The notes below the pieces were generated by a model, which saw only the letters and a list, made by a program, of their open reading frames with translations, was not told where the DNA came from and searched no databases. This document shows positions 27,690 to 35,868 of a stretch of DNA of 53,900 nucleotides, piece after piece. This stretch comes from an uncultured Ruminococcus sp. (GTDB lineage Bacteria; Bacillota; Clostridia; Monoglobales; Monoglobaceae): contig CACWIG010000009.1 of NCBI GenBank assembly GCA_902760955.1, positions 1 through 53,900 on the forward strand. Reading direction: 5' to 3'. A program made the translations under genes and the position numbers. Every line of letters begins with the position of its first letter. Position 1 is the stretch's first letter.

Positions 27690-28217
27690 TTAGTAATCAG
27701 GCTTTAGCATTATATCCAAAATCTCGTCCTCGAGTTTTTGATAATCAGATGCATTACTATCCTCATAATTATTAAAGGAATTCTTTTTTGTATAATATTT
27801 CATTTTATTTTGTTTTGTTTTATTTTGTTTATATAATGTGTTACCAAAACTGTTACTGTAATTGTTACTAATACTATTACTATCATTATTACTGTCATTA
27901 TTACTATCACTATTACTATAGACTTCTTCTTTTTTAAACATAACCAAAGAGTTAATTTTATATTCAGTAGCGTCTTTGTTGTTAAACCTAAAATCAATCA
28001 AACCCTTTTTTTGTAAAGCAATTCTATTCTTTCTGATACCGCTGACAGACAATCCTGAGTTCAATGTCAAAACGCTGTTAGGCACTGAAAACCACTCTCT
28101 CCAACCGCATTTGTTATTTAGTGCCATCAAGGTATACCACAGGGAAATCTGTCCCGATGACATAGGGTTTATAGAGTTGTATTCAGAAAAAGCAACAATT
28201 TCTTTTAAGTAGTTCAT
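27690..28217 (-). CDS. Orphan phage-type replisome organizer/DnaD-like N-terminal domain protein
   Basis: Residues 1-100 of this 175-residue protein look like the winged-helix N-terminal domain of phage replication proteins and DnaD-like replisome organizers: SSGQISLWYTLMALNNKCGWREWFSVPN, then LSVSGIRKNRIALQKKGLIDF. The helicase-loader C-terminal domain is missing. In its place is a low-complexity Ser/Asn/Asp stretch (about 100-126) and a Lys/Gln/Asn stretch (about 129-140) encoded by AAAAY pentanucleotide repeats, then an acidic tail. The start has GGAAGGG upstream. No other phage genes are nearby. It may be a domesticated or decaying prophage gene. Confidence 0.65.
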   Translation of the reverse strand: MNYLKEIVAFSEYNSINPMSSGQISLWYTLMALNNKCGWREWFSVPNSVLTLNSGLSVSGIRKNRIALQKKGLIDFRFNNKDATEYKINSLVMFKKEEVYSNSDSNNDSNNDSNSISNNYSNSFGNTLYKQNKTKQNKMKYYTKKNSFNNYEDSNASDYQKLEDEILDIMLKPDY

Positions 28218-28240
28218 ATTATTCCCTTCCTCACTTTTTT

Positions 28241-28269
28241 ATAATGTACGTTTATTATATCAAAGTCAA
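28241..28269 (-). promoter_or_regulatory. Probable promoter of the DnaD-like gene
   Basis: On the minus strand TTGACT (28264-28269) and CATTAT (28241-28246) have a 17-base spacer, about 24 bases upstream of the start codon. The -10 box matches consensus at four positions. Confidence 0.5.
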
Positions 28270-28285
28270 AGTGTCATACAGGGAC

Positions 28286-28313
28286 ATAAAAAGCGGACAA
28301 ATGCTGTCCGCTT
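28286..28313 (-). terminator. Intrinsic terminator of the cytidylate kinase-like gene
   Basis: On the minus strand AAGCGGACA-GCATT-TGTCCGCTT is a perfect 9-bp stem followed by TTTTTA, 7 bases after the stop codon of the gene starting at 28928. Confidence 0.85.
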
Positions 28314-28319
28314 GTATAT

Positions 28320-28928
28320 TTAACATATTTTTGAATTAACATACTCCACTATTAGTTGAGCGGACTTATCAATGCCGATTTTTTCAGGATTAATCGTCAA
28401 ATCATAGTTTTCAATATCTCCCCACGCCTTGCTTGTGTAGAAGTCATAATAGGAACGCCGTCTTTTATCAATTCTGCTGATATAGTCTACCGCTTCAGTG
28501 TGGGTGAGTCCGATTTGATTCATAACACGATTTACCCTGAATTCATCAGATGCCCAAATATAAACATTGGTCAAATCGTTGTGTTCACGCAAAATGTAGT
28601 CAGCGCATCTACCCAAAAAAATACAGGAACCGCTGTCAGCCAAATTGCGAATGATGTTCGCCTGAACACCAAAGACATTATCGGTATGGAAAGGTGACGA
28701 AACCTTACTGCCGTTTTTTAAACCGATAACAAGTGAATACAGCAAACTGCTTGTGGGATGTTCTTCCAAGCCATCAAACAAATTTTCTGATATACCACGT
28801 TCCTTAGCTAACTCAACAATTTTCTGTTTGTCATAAACAGGCATATTGATAAGTTCAGATAACTTGTGTGCAATCTCGTCACCGCCAGAACCTACTTGTC
28901 TTGAAATAACAATAACAGTATTTTCCAT
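28320..28928 (-). CDS. Cytidylate kinase-like family protein
   Basis: This 202-residue P-loop-type protein belongs to the cytidylate kinase-like family common in clostridia. The N-terminal ISRQVGSGGDEIAHKLSEL carries the phosphate-binding loop in the family's GSGG form, and CIFLGRCADYILRE and the YDFYTSKAWGDIENYDLTIN motif follow. It differs from true Cmk, and the physiological substrate is unknown. The start at 28928 has GGAGG 9 bases upstream. It is monocistronic with a clear terminator. Confidence 0.88.
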   Translation of the reverse strand: MENTVIVISRQVGSGGDEIAHKLSELINMPVYDKQKIVELAKERGISENLFDGLEEHPTSSLLYSLVIGLKNGSKVSSPFHTDNVFGVQANIIRNLADSGSCIFLGRCADYILREHNDLTNVYIWASDEFRVNRVMNQIGLTHTEAVDYISRIDKRRRSYYDFYTSKAWGDIENYDLTINPEKIGIDKSAQLIVEYVNSKIC

Positions 28929-29264
28929 CAGCACATTCCTCCATTATATTTTTATATATTTTTCGGCTATATTGCGTAATTTATTTTATCATTAATTTTC
29001 CATTTATTGCGGGACGATGTGGGCATCGTCCCCTACAATATGATATTTCACACGTGCGTAGGCATTGTTTTTCGGGACAAAAGAGGACGCCGTCCCCTAC
29101 ATATTCGGCAGGAGCAAGCCCCTGCCCTACAATTATACATTGAATTGTTTATTATAAATTTATCCATACATCCATTCTATCACAAATTATGTTACAAAAA
29201 AAGATATATTTTACAGTTTACATATAGAAAACTAAGCTGATTTTTTATACATAATTACCATATT
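28929..29264. repeat. Intergenic repeat island (modules at 29011-29135)
   Basis: The 336-base gap holds three modules in a row: a perfect GGGACGATG-TGGG-CATCGTCCC (29011-29032) followed by CCTACAATATG; CGGGACAAAAGAGGACG-CCGTCCCC followed by TACATATTC (29073-29106); and GGCAGG-AGCAAGCC-CCTGCC followed by CTACAATTATA (29107-29137). The flanks (28929-29008 and 29138-29264) are AT-rich and show no gene or clear site. Confidence 0.7.
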
Positions 29265-30068
29265 TCACCCAAGTGCCACATCAAGAAACATCATAACTGT
29301 AAACCCTGCCACTATTCCCATTGTTGCAATATAGGGATTTACGTCCTGATTTTGCTGACATTCGGGAATAAGCTCGTGTACGGCGACCAAAATCATTGCA
29401 CCTGCCGCAAAGGATAGTGCAAAGGGCAAAACTGTTTCTATATACACAACCATAACTGCTCCGATTACACCTGCAATCGGCTCTACAATTCCCGATGCCT
29501 GACCTATTAAAAAACTCTTTTTTCGGGAAAACCCCTCTCTCCTCAGTGGTAATGATACAGCCGCTCCCTCAGGAAAGTTCTGCAAACCTATTCCCACAGC
29601 AATAGTTATGGCACCCATCAACGCCTCCATTGTGTATCCCTCAATATGAAGCGCACCGAATGCGACACCTATTGCCAGACCTTCGGGAATGTTATGAAGT
29701 GTAATAGAAAGCACAAGCAATATTATCCTGTTCATTCTCTCTGAGGCAGTTATGTTATCAGAGCATAGCTTACACCTTGTATAAGTAACCGCCTTGTCAG
29801 ATGCCCACATAAAAACTGCACCGCACAAAAAACCTATTGACACCACAAGATACGCAGGTGTTTTAAGGTATGCCTCTGCTCTCTCTATAGCAGGCTGTAA
29901 AAGTGACCAAAAACTTGCGGCTATCATAACCCCTGCGGCAAAGCCTAACATTATATTAAGTATTTTTTGATTAGGATTTTTAAAAAATACCACAACTCCC
30001 GAACCCAACGCAGTGACAAACCAGGTGCCCAGCGTTGCAACAAGAGCCATAATTACAACATTATTCAT
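29265..30068 (-). CDS. ZIP family metal transporter
   Basis: This 267-residue membrane protein has eight predicted helices and the ZIP signature HNIPEGLAIGVAFG in helix 4, plus GLQNFPEGAAVSLPL in helix 5, which supply the metal-binding histidine, asparagine and glutamates. It is of the ZupT/gufA type and probably imports zinc or other divalent cations. The start follows AGGGTGAT, but that site forms the 3' arm of a hairpin (30074-30117), so translation may be controlled. It is the last gene of the large minus-strand run, 68 bases after the pgsA-type stop codon. Confidence 0.92.
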   Translation of the reverse strand: MNNVVIMALVATLGTWFVTALGSGVVVFFKNPNQKILNIMLGFAAGVMIAASFWSLLQPAIERAEAYLKTPAYLVVSIGFLCGAVFMWASDKAVTYTRCKLCSDNITASERMNRIILLVLSITLHNIPEGLAIGVAFGALHIEGYTMEALMGAITIAVGIGLQNFPEGAAVSLPLRREGFSRKKSFLIGQASGIVEPIAGVIGAVMVVYIETVLPFALSFAAGAMILVAVHELIPECQQNQDVNPYIATMGIVAGFTVMMFLDVALG

Positions 30069-30073
30069 AAAAA

Positions 30074-30117
30074 TATCACCCTATAACAATCTATGCCAAA
30101 GATTGAACAGGGTGATA
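30074..30117 (-). promoter_or_regulatory. Two-tier hairpin covering the ZIP ribosome binding site
   Basis: On the minus strand TATCACCCT pairs perfectly with AGGGTGATA (9 bp), and within it CAATCT pairs with AGATTG (6 bp) around a 7-base loop. The 3' arm is the ribosome binding site itself and is followed by TTTTTATG with the start codon. It could hide the site (a sensor or attenuator) or act as an intrinsic terminator after the upstream gene. Confidence 0.65.
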
Positions 30118-30136
30118 AAACATCATTCTTTTTTTG

Positions 30137-30658
30137 CTATACACGTTTTTCGTTATAGTTTTTAAGTGTATCTATGCAATAATATACAGCCGCAGTCAGC
30201 ATTGCGATTATCATTACAGCAATCACTGTTGTCATTGCGTATTTGGGAATGTTATCCCACACAATCAGCAGAATAACACCTGCATAAAATATAACTGTGG
30301 ACAGCTTGCCGAATTTATTTGAAGATACTACTATCTTCTTGAAATACAATACTCCGCCAACAGTAATCATAGTGACCTCTTTAAGAAGAACAAAAACAAG
30401 CAACCACAAAGGTATCGTCTGCCTTAAAACAAGACAGACAACAGCAGTAATCTGCATTAATTTATCAACAAACGGGTCATATATCTTACCAAAATTGGTA
30501 ATCATATTAAACCGCCTTGCGATAAAACCGTCCACAATGTCGGTAACGCCTGAGAGAATAAATATGGCAACTGCAATTCCAGGGTGTTCGCTTAACATAA
30601 AATACGCAAAAACAGGCACCAAAGCCAATCGCACAGTCGTTAATATATTAGGAATCAC
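30137..30658 (-). CDS. pgsA: CDP-alcohol phosphatidyltransferase (phosphatidylglycerophosphate synthase type)
   Basis: This 173-residue membrane enzyme probably makes phosphatidylglycerophosphate from CDP-diacylglycerol and glycerol-3-phosphate. The CDP-alcohol phosphotransferase motif D-x2-D-G-x2-A-R-x8-G-x3-D-x3-D is complete: D40, D43, G44, A47, R48, G57, D61 and D65. Four to six helices are predicted and the length suits PgsA. It overlaps the upstream thioesterase gene by 4 bases (ATGA), indicating translational coupling. Related cardiolipin or phosphatidylserine synthases share the motif, so the exact head group is inferred. Confidence 0.85.
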   Translation of the reverse strand: MIPNILTTVRLALVPVFAYFMLSEHPGIAVAIFILSGVTDIVDGFIARRFNMITNFGKIYDPFVDKLMQITAVVCLVLRQTIPLWLLVFVLLKEVTMITVGGVLYFKKIVVSSNKFGKLSTVIFYAGVILLIVWDNIPKYAMTTVIAVMIIAMLTAAVYYCIDTLKNYNEKRV

Positions 30659-31074
30659 TGATTGTCACCTCTCACCTTTTCAAGAATTGCATAAACATCA
30701 GGATATGCCTTTTTCATATTGACAGGCACAAAATCATTATTTACAAAGCCGTGACTTGTATACCCCTCGGCTAACAGAGTGTTGTCATCCTCACGCACTA
30801 CCGAGTACACAAACTTGCAAGTGGCAGCGCCCAACTTTTCTATCTTAGCACTTACAATTACAGTATCGCCGTATTTTGCACCCTTTTTGAACTTGCAATA
30901 GCAATCCACAAGGGGAAGCATTACACCTTGCTTTTCCAAATCGGCATACCTGATGCCATAGCTTTCCATCAGCTTTTCTCTTGCAATTTCAAACCAGGGA
31001 AAATATCTCGAATGGTATACAACACCCATTCTGTCTGTTTCACCGTACCTGACTTCTATCTTTGTGCTAAACAT
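30655..31074 (-). CDS. YbgC/4HBT-type acyl-CoA thioesterase
   Basis: This 139-residue hotdog-fold protein has the 4-hydroxybenzoyl-CoA thioesterase pattern: RYGETDRMGVVYHSRYFPWFEIAREKL, with the catalytic aspartate in the DRMGVVYH segment. In this family it hydrolyses short-chain or other acyl-CoA esters in the cytoplasm. Its stop overlaps the start of the pgsA-type gene. The pairing may reflect lipid metabolism, but the substrate is not known. Confidence 0.88.
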   Translation of the reverse strand: MFSTKIEVRYGETDRMGVVYHSRYFPWFEIAREKLMESYGIRYADLEKQGVMLPLVDCYCKFKKGAKYGDTVIVSAKIEKLGAATCKFVYSVVREDDNTLLAEGYTSHGFVNNDFVPVNMKKAYPDVYAILEKVRGDNQ

Positions 31075-31096
31075 AAACTATCACTTCTTTGTAATA

Positions 31097-32224
31097 TTAT
31101 TTATCCGAAAATCTCTCTATAATAGCTTTGACTATACGTTCAGACGCTTTGCCGTCGCCGTATGGGTTTACAGCCCTTGCCATCTTGTCATATTCCTCTT
31201 TGTTAGTCAAAAGTTCGTCCGTCATATTGAATATGACATCTCTGTTTACACCTGCAATCTTAACTGTGCCTGCGTCTATTGCCTCAGGTCTTTCGGTTTC
31301 GTTTCTCAGAACAAGTACAGGCTTACCAAGTGACGGAGCCTCCTCTTGCAGACCGCCTGAATCGGTAAGTACAAGATATCCGCGTTTGATAGCATTGTGA
31401 AGCTCATCAGCGTTCACAGGGTCAATCAATTTGACTCTGTCTAAGTCGCCTAAAATTCTTGATGCTGTTTCACGTACAACAGGATTCAGGTGAACGGGAT
31501 AAACCACCTCTACATCCTCGTGCTTTAAGACGATATCTCTTACCGCATTACAGATATTTTCAAGAGGCTCCCCTAAGTTTTCACGTCTGTGTGCTGTCAT
31601 AACGATAACTCTCTTGTTATCCCAATCCAAGTTTTTAAGACACTCATCTTTAAATACATAGTCCTCACGGACAGTTGTGTTAAGAGCATCAATTACAGTA
31701 TTGCCTGTTATAAATATATCATCAGGGGAAACATTCTCACTTAACAGATTATTTTCGTTTCTCTTGGTGGGTGCAAAATGCATATCAGCGATAACGCCTG
31801 TTATTCTGCGGTTTACCTCTTCAGGAAACGGAAAATACTTGTTGTAAGTACGAAGTCCTGCCTCAACGTGACCTACCGCTATTTGATTATAAAATGCAGC
31901 CAGAGAGCCAACAAAGGTTGTAGATGTGTCACCGTGAACCAAAACAATGTCGGGCTTTGCCTCCTTCATTACCTTGTCAAGTCCTTCAAGTGACCTTGTG
32001 ACGATTTCCACAAGGGTTTGTCTGTCCTTCATAATATTCAAATCATAGTCAGGCTTAATATCAAAAATCTCTAAAACCTGATCAAGCATCTGTCTGTGCT
32101 GTGCCGTAACACATACTATTGACTCAATCTTATCAGAGTTCTTTTCCAGCTCCTTTACAAGAGGTGCCATCTTGATAGCCTCAGGTCTTGTGCCGAAGAT
32201 TGTCATAACTTTGATTTTATTCAT
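31097..32224 (-). CDS. mnaA: UDP-N-acetylglucosamine 2-epimerase (non-hydrolysing)
   Basis: This enzyme interconverts UDP-GlcNAc and UDP-ManNAc, the ManNAc donor used in wall teichoic acid linkage units and polysaccharides. Signatures are present in order: IFGTRPEAIKMAPL, VHGDTSTTFVGSLAAFY, GHVEAGLRT, TAHRRENLGEP and LTDSGGLQEEAPSLGKP. The 375-residue length is normal. I start at the ATG at 32224, 9 bases from AGAGG; the ATG at 32230 is too close. It overlaps the upstream tagO-type gene by 8 bases, which supports a joint role in cell-wall glycopolymer synthesis. Confidence 0.95.
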   Translation of the reverse strand: MNKIKVMTIFGTRPEAIKMAPLVKELEKNSDKIESIVCVTAQHRQMLDQVLEIFDIKPDYDLNIMKDRQTLVEIVTRSLEGLDKVMKEAKPDIVLVHGDTSTTFVGSLAAFYNQIAVGHVEAGLRTYNKYFPFPEEVNRRITGVIADMHFAPTKRNENNLLSENVSPDDIFITGNTVIDALNTTVREDYVFKDECLKNLDWDNKRVIVMTAHRRENLGEPLENICNAVRDIVLKHEDVEVVYPVHLNPVVRETASRILGDLDRVKLIDPVNADELHNAIKRGYLVLTDSGGLQEEAPSLGKPVLVLRNETERPEAIDAGTVKIAGVNRDVIFNMTDELLTNKEEYDKMARAVNPYGDGKASERIVKAIIERFSDK

Positions 32225-33338
32225 TTTCATCTTCCTCTTTCTTATGGGTATTTTCTGACTTAATATCTATACTGTGAATATCGTCGCTGAGCATTCCCTT
32301 TCTGCTGTCACTCATAAGTTTAAGAGATGCCAATATGATTATCAGAACCGACAATATTAAAAATACACCTCTCAAATAGCCTTTAATAGAAACAACAACA
32401 GCCGTAAGGCAAAGAACGGTCGTCAAGGTATAGAGAATGGCAACAGTTTGTTTTTGGGAAAAGCCCATATCAAGCAGTCTGTGATGGAGATGCCCTCTGT
32501 CAGGGGACATAGGTGATTGACCTTTTAGCAATCTTCTTACTATTGCGAATAGCGTATCAAATATAGGCAGTCCAAGAACGATAATAGGTATTGCAAATGA
32601 AATAATAGCTGACAGCTTTAAAAAGCCTTGAATAGAAACACAAGCCAATATAAAGCCTAAGAACAACGCTCCCGTATCGCCCATAAATATTTTTGCAGGG
32701 TTAAAGTTATAGGGCAAAAATCCAAATCCTGCACCTGCAACAGCCGCAATGATTATAGCAGTATTGGCATTTTGGGTTATCAATGTAAGTGCCAGCATAC
32801 AAACAGATGCAATAGATGAAACACCCACCGCAAGACCGTCAAGTCCGTCTAAAAGATTTACCGCGTTACATACGCCTACTATCCAGAATATAGTGATTGC
32901 AACCGATACCCAAAAGTTTAAAACTATATAGGGTGGCCCAATCCAAGCGGAAAAGGGATTGGCAAAATGCTGTATTCTGACACCTGAATATACAACGATT
33001 GCAGCAGCAATTATTTGACATAACAACTTAACAATCGCCCTCATATCAGTAATATCGTCAATCATACCCACAATGACGATTATAACACTGCCTATCAATA
33101 TACCTGCTGTTTCGCGGTCAAGCACAGCAAAGCACAATACACTTACTATAAAGCCATAGAATATGGCAAGACCGCCAATCAATGGTGTCGGCTTTTTGTG
33201 AACCCTTCTTTTTTCCTTAGGCACATCAATTGCGTTTAACTTATGTGCAAGCGATATAACCATAGGCGTTGCCGAAAAGGACAGCAAAAAAGCGACAGCA
33301 AGTGCGAGTATAACAATGATATTATTGTTTATAATCAT
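32217..33338 (-). CDS. tagO: Undecaprenyl-phosphate GlcNAc-1-phosphate transferase (TagO/WecA type)
   Basis: This 373-residue membrane enzyme of the MraY/WecA family transfers GlcNAc-1-phosphate to undecaprenyl phosphate and so starts wall teichoic acid or related polymer synthesis. About eleven helices are predicted. Motifs are VPKEKRRVHKKPTPLIGGLAIF, NLLDGLDGLAVG, MGDTGALFLG and DRGHLHHRLLDMG, the last of which separates it from MraY. The C-terminal 25 residues are charged. The start follows GGAGG. It is followed immediately by mnaA. Confidence 0.93.
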   Translation of the reverse strand: MIINNNIIVILALAVAFLLSFSATPMVISLAHKLNAIDVPKEKRRVHKKPTPLIGGLAIFYGFIVSVLCFAVLDRETAGILIGSVIIVIVGMIDDITDMRAIVKLLCQIIAAAIVVYSGVRIQHFANPFSAWIGPPYIVLNFWVSVAITIFWIVGVCNAVNLLDGLDGLAVGVSSIASVCMLALTLITQNANTAIIIAAVAGAGFGFLPYNFNPAKIFMGDTGALFLGFILACVSIQGFLKLSAIISFAIPIIVLGLPIFDTLFAIVRRLLKGQSPMSPDRGHLHHRLLDMGFSQKQTVAILYTLTTVLCLTAVVVSIKGYLRGVFLILSVLIIILASLKLMSDSRKGMLSDDIHSIDIKSENTHKKEEDENE

Positions 33339-33358
33339 ATTTCTTCTTCCTCCGTAAA

Positions 33359-34360
33359 TTAGGGTTGAATAAAGCCAACCTTTCTGTATACCTTGCTGAT
33401 TGTCTTACGTGCAGTTAAGTTAGCAATCTCAGCTCCGCTTCTGTATATCTTCTCAAGATAATCCTTGTTTGACATAAGGTCATTATACTTTTCCTGAATA
33501 GGACGCAACGCCTCGATTACCGCCTCAGCAACAGCAGGCTTAAATACGCCGTAGCCCTTGCCATCAAACTCGTTTTCGATTTCCTCCATTGTTTTGCCTG
33601 TCACAGCACCATAGATGCTCATAAGGTTTTCGATACCTTCCTTGCCCTCTCCACGTTTAACCTCTGAGCCTGAGTCCGTAACGGCTCTTTTAATCTTACG
33701 CATAACAGTATCGGGAGAGTCAAGCATAAGGATATATCCGTTTTCGTTGGTATCTGACTTGGACATCTTTTGTGCAGGGTTTTGAAGGCTCATTACCCTT
33801 GCACCAACCTTTGGAATATATGCCTCTGGAACCTTGAAGGTTTCACTGTATGTGTTGTTAAATCTCTGTGCAATATCTCTTGTTATTTCAAGGTGCTGTT
33901 TTTGGTCCTGTCCTACAGGAACCAAGTCAGCCTGATACAGCAGGATATCTGCCGCCATAAGTACGGGATAGGTAAATAAGCCTGCATTTATGTTGTCTGC
34001 GTGCTTTCTTGACTTATCCTTATACTGCGTCATACGTGACAGCTCACCCATATATGTGTTACAGTTTAACACCCAGGACAGTTGAACGTGTGCAGGCACG
34101 TGAGATTGAAAGAATATAGGACTTTTTTCAGGGTCGATACCTGATGCTATAAACAAGGCAAGCAAGTCCATCGCATTCTTTCTGATATCCTTTGCCTCTT
34201 GACGTACAGTAATTGTATGCAAGTCCGCAAGCATATAATAACATTCGTATTCATCTGTTTTTTGCAGTTCAACCCAATTCTTAAGAGCACCGAGATAATT
34301 ACCTATTGTCATTGCACCTGATGGCTGAATACCGCTTAAAATTCTCTTTTTATCTGACAT
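33359..34360 (-). CDS. trpS: Tryptophanyl-tRNA synthetase
   Basis: This class I aminoacyl-tRNA synthetase charges tRNA-Trp. The 333-residue length is typical. The HIGH-type motif is in SGIQPSGAMTIGNYLGAL at the N-terminus and the KMSKS motif is in PAQKMSKSDTNEN near 200. The ADILLYQADLVPVGQDQKQH segment is characteristic of TrpRS. No T-box or trp leader is visible in the 23-base gap upstream, so control must come from farther up the operon. Confidence 0.97.
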   Translation of the reverse strand: MSDKKRILSGIQPSGAMTIGNYLGALKNWVELQKTDEYECYYMLADLHTITVRQEAKDIRKNAMDLLALFIASGIDPEKSPIFFQSHVPAHVQLSWVLNCNTYMGELSRMTQYKDKSRKHADNINAGLFTYPVLMAADILLYQADLVPVGQDQKQHLEITRDIAQRFNNTYSETFKVPEAYIPKVGARVMSLQNPAQKMSKSDTNENGYILMLDSPDTVMRKIKRAVTDSGSEVKRGEGKEGIENLMSIYGAVTGKTMEEIENEFDGKGYGVFKPAVAEAVIEALRPIQEKYNDLMSNKDYLEKIYRSGAEIANLTARKTISKVYRKVGFIQP

Positions 34361-34383
34361 TATGCTACAATTCCTTTCCTCTG

Positions 34384-35583
34384 TTATTCTCCGACTGCCT
34401 CTTTAAGAACCTCAGCCAATATGTTGATACCCTTTTCAATCTGTTCAAACGACGCCATAGAATAGTTCATTCTGAAACAACTGTATACCTTTTGGTCGTC
34501 AATCATAGTGGTAGCCCCGGGAACAAAGGCAACATTTTTGTCAATGGCACGTTTTAGCAGTTCCTTACTGTCAATACCGTCAGGCATTGTGCAGAACAAG
34601 AAAAGTCCGCCCTGAGGTCTTGTGTGCTTTACACAGCTTGGGAACTTCTCGTCCATCAGCTTCATCATATATTCACACTTTTCGCCGTAAACCTTGCTAA
34701 TCTTTTTGATATGCTCATCAATAGAATAGCGTGTAACAAATTCATAAGCCATCATCTGTGTGATAACGGGAGTGTGAACATCCTGAACCTGCTTACAAAT
34801 AACCATTTTTTGAATAAGCTTAGGTGCAGCACTTGCAAAGCCGATACGCATACCGGGTGACAAAATCTTAGAGAATGAGCCAAAGTATACAACTCTGTCA
34901 TTTTTATCGAGAGATTTAAGGGTCGGAACCTCCTCGCCCGAAAATCTTAATTCGCCGTACGGATTATCCTCAAATATAATAAAATCATATTTTTCAGCAA
35001 GTTCTAAAACTTTTTTACGTTTTTCAATGGACATAGTAATTCCCGACGGATTCTGGAAGGTTGGGATAGTGTAAAGAATTTTAACATTGCTGTGCTGTTT
35101 TAAAATATCTTCAAGCTCCTCTGTATTAATGCCGTCATCATCTACATTCACGCCATAGAGTTCCGCATTGTAGGAACGGAAGCAGTTAAGTCCACCGATA
35201 AAGCTGGGCTGTTCACAAATAACTCCGTCACCTGCGTTTAAAAGAGACTTTGCCGCAAGGTCGATACCCTGCTGACCGCCGCTGACAATTATTGTATCAT
35301 CCGCATCTGATATTATACCCTGAGTTTTAAGTCTGTCTATAACCCATTCCTTAAGGGGAACATATCCCTCTGTTATTCCGTACTGTAAAGCCTGCGGACC
35401 ATTTTCCTTTAAAACCTCAGCCGCAATCTCAGCAAGCTCTTCATTTGGGAATAGTGCCGAGTCAGGCGAACCGCCTGCAAATGAAATTATCTCAGGCTTT
35501 GCCATCAGCTTGAACATTTCCCTGATAGCTGAACCCTCAAGTGATTTAACTTTATCCGAAAATTTTTCTTCTATGTTTACCAT
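34384..35583 (-). CDS. PLP-dependent aminotransferase (class I/II, LysN-like)
   Basis: This is a 399-residue fold-type I aminotransferase. It resembles 2-aminoadipate/aromatic aminotransferases that share the MocR-type domain: MAKPEIISFAGGSPDSALFP near 27-46, YGITEGYVPLKEWV, and the PLP lysine in VVYFGSFSKILSPGMRIGF near 237. It ends with FRMNYSMASFEQIEKGI. Substrate preference cannot be read off; leucine, aromatic or aminoadipate activity are all possible. It sits in the operon between a small membrane protein and trpS. Confidence 0.9.
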   Translation of the reverse strand: MVNIEEKFSDKVKSLEGSAIREMFKLMAKPEIISFAGGSPDSALFPNEELAEIAAEVLKENGPQALQYGITEGYVPLKEWVIDRLKTQGIISDADDTIIVSGGQQGIDLAAKSLLNAGDGVICEQPSFIGGLNCFRSYNAELYGVNVDDDGINTEELEDILKQHSNVKILYTIPTFQNPSGITMSIEKRKKVLELAEKYDFIIFEDNPYGELRFSGEEVPTLKSLDKNDRVVYFGSFSKILSPGMRIGFASAAPKLIQKMVICKQVQDVHTPVITQMMAYEFVTRYSIDEHIKKISKVYGEKCEYMMKLMDEKFPSCVKHTRPQGGLFLFCTMPDGIDSKELLKRAIDKNVAFVPGATTMIDDQKVYSCFRMNYSMASFEQIEKGINILAEVLKEAVGE

Positions 35584-35607
35584 TGTTATTCACGTGTCCC
35601 TTCTGTT

Positions 35608-35868
35608 TTATAATTCATTGCTTTTTATCCATTCCTTTATTGCAACAAACAAAGCAATCAAAGATGCAATAATAAGAACAACATTAGATATAACCTCAAG
35701 ATAATTCTTGAACTTTATAATTTTCATACTTCTTTTAGCTTTTCGTGTATTACTTTTTATCTTTCTTCCAACAAAGTCTGCCGCATTTGACGCATAACCG
35801 CCGACCTCTTTGACATAAGGTCTTGCAAATTCAACAGCATTTTGTGTGTATTCGTAAAACTTATTCAT
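35608..35868 (-). CDS. Small membrane protein of unknown function
   Basis: This 86-residue protein has an amphipathic N-terminal half (FYEYTQNAVEFARPYVKEV), a very basic middle (KIKSNTRKAKRSMKIIKFK) and a C-terminal membrane helix (about 58-79). I do not recognise a family. The start at 35868 has GGAGG 11 bases upstream within the end of hpt; its ATG overlaps the hpt stop by 8 bases, so it is translationally coupled. The conserved setting suggests it is expressed, not spurious. Confidence 0.6.
   Translation of the reverse strand: MNKFYEYTQNAVEFARPYVKEVGGYASNAADFVGRKIKSNTRKAKRSMKIIKFKNYLEVISNVVLIIASLIALFVAIKEWIKSNEL

Noticed and set aside
29007..29240. Plus-strand frame through the repeat island
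   Set aside because: It is read entirely from palindromic repeats and AT-rich flanks; no start signal and no protein-like pattern.
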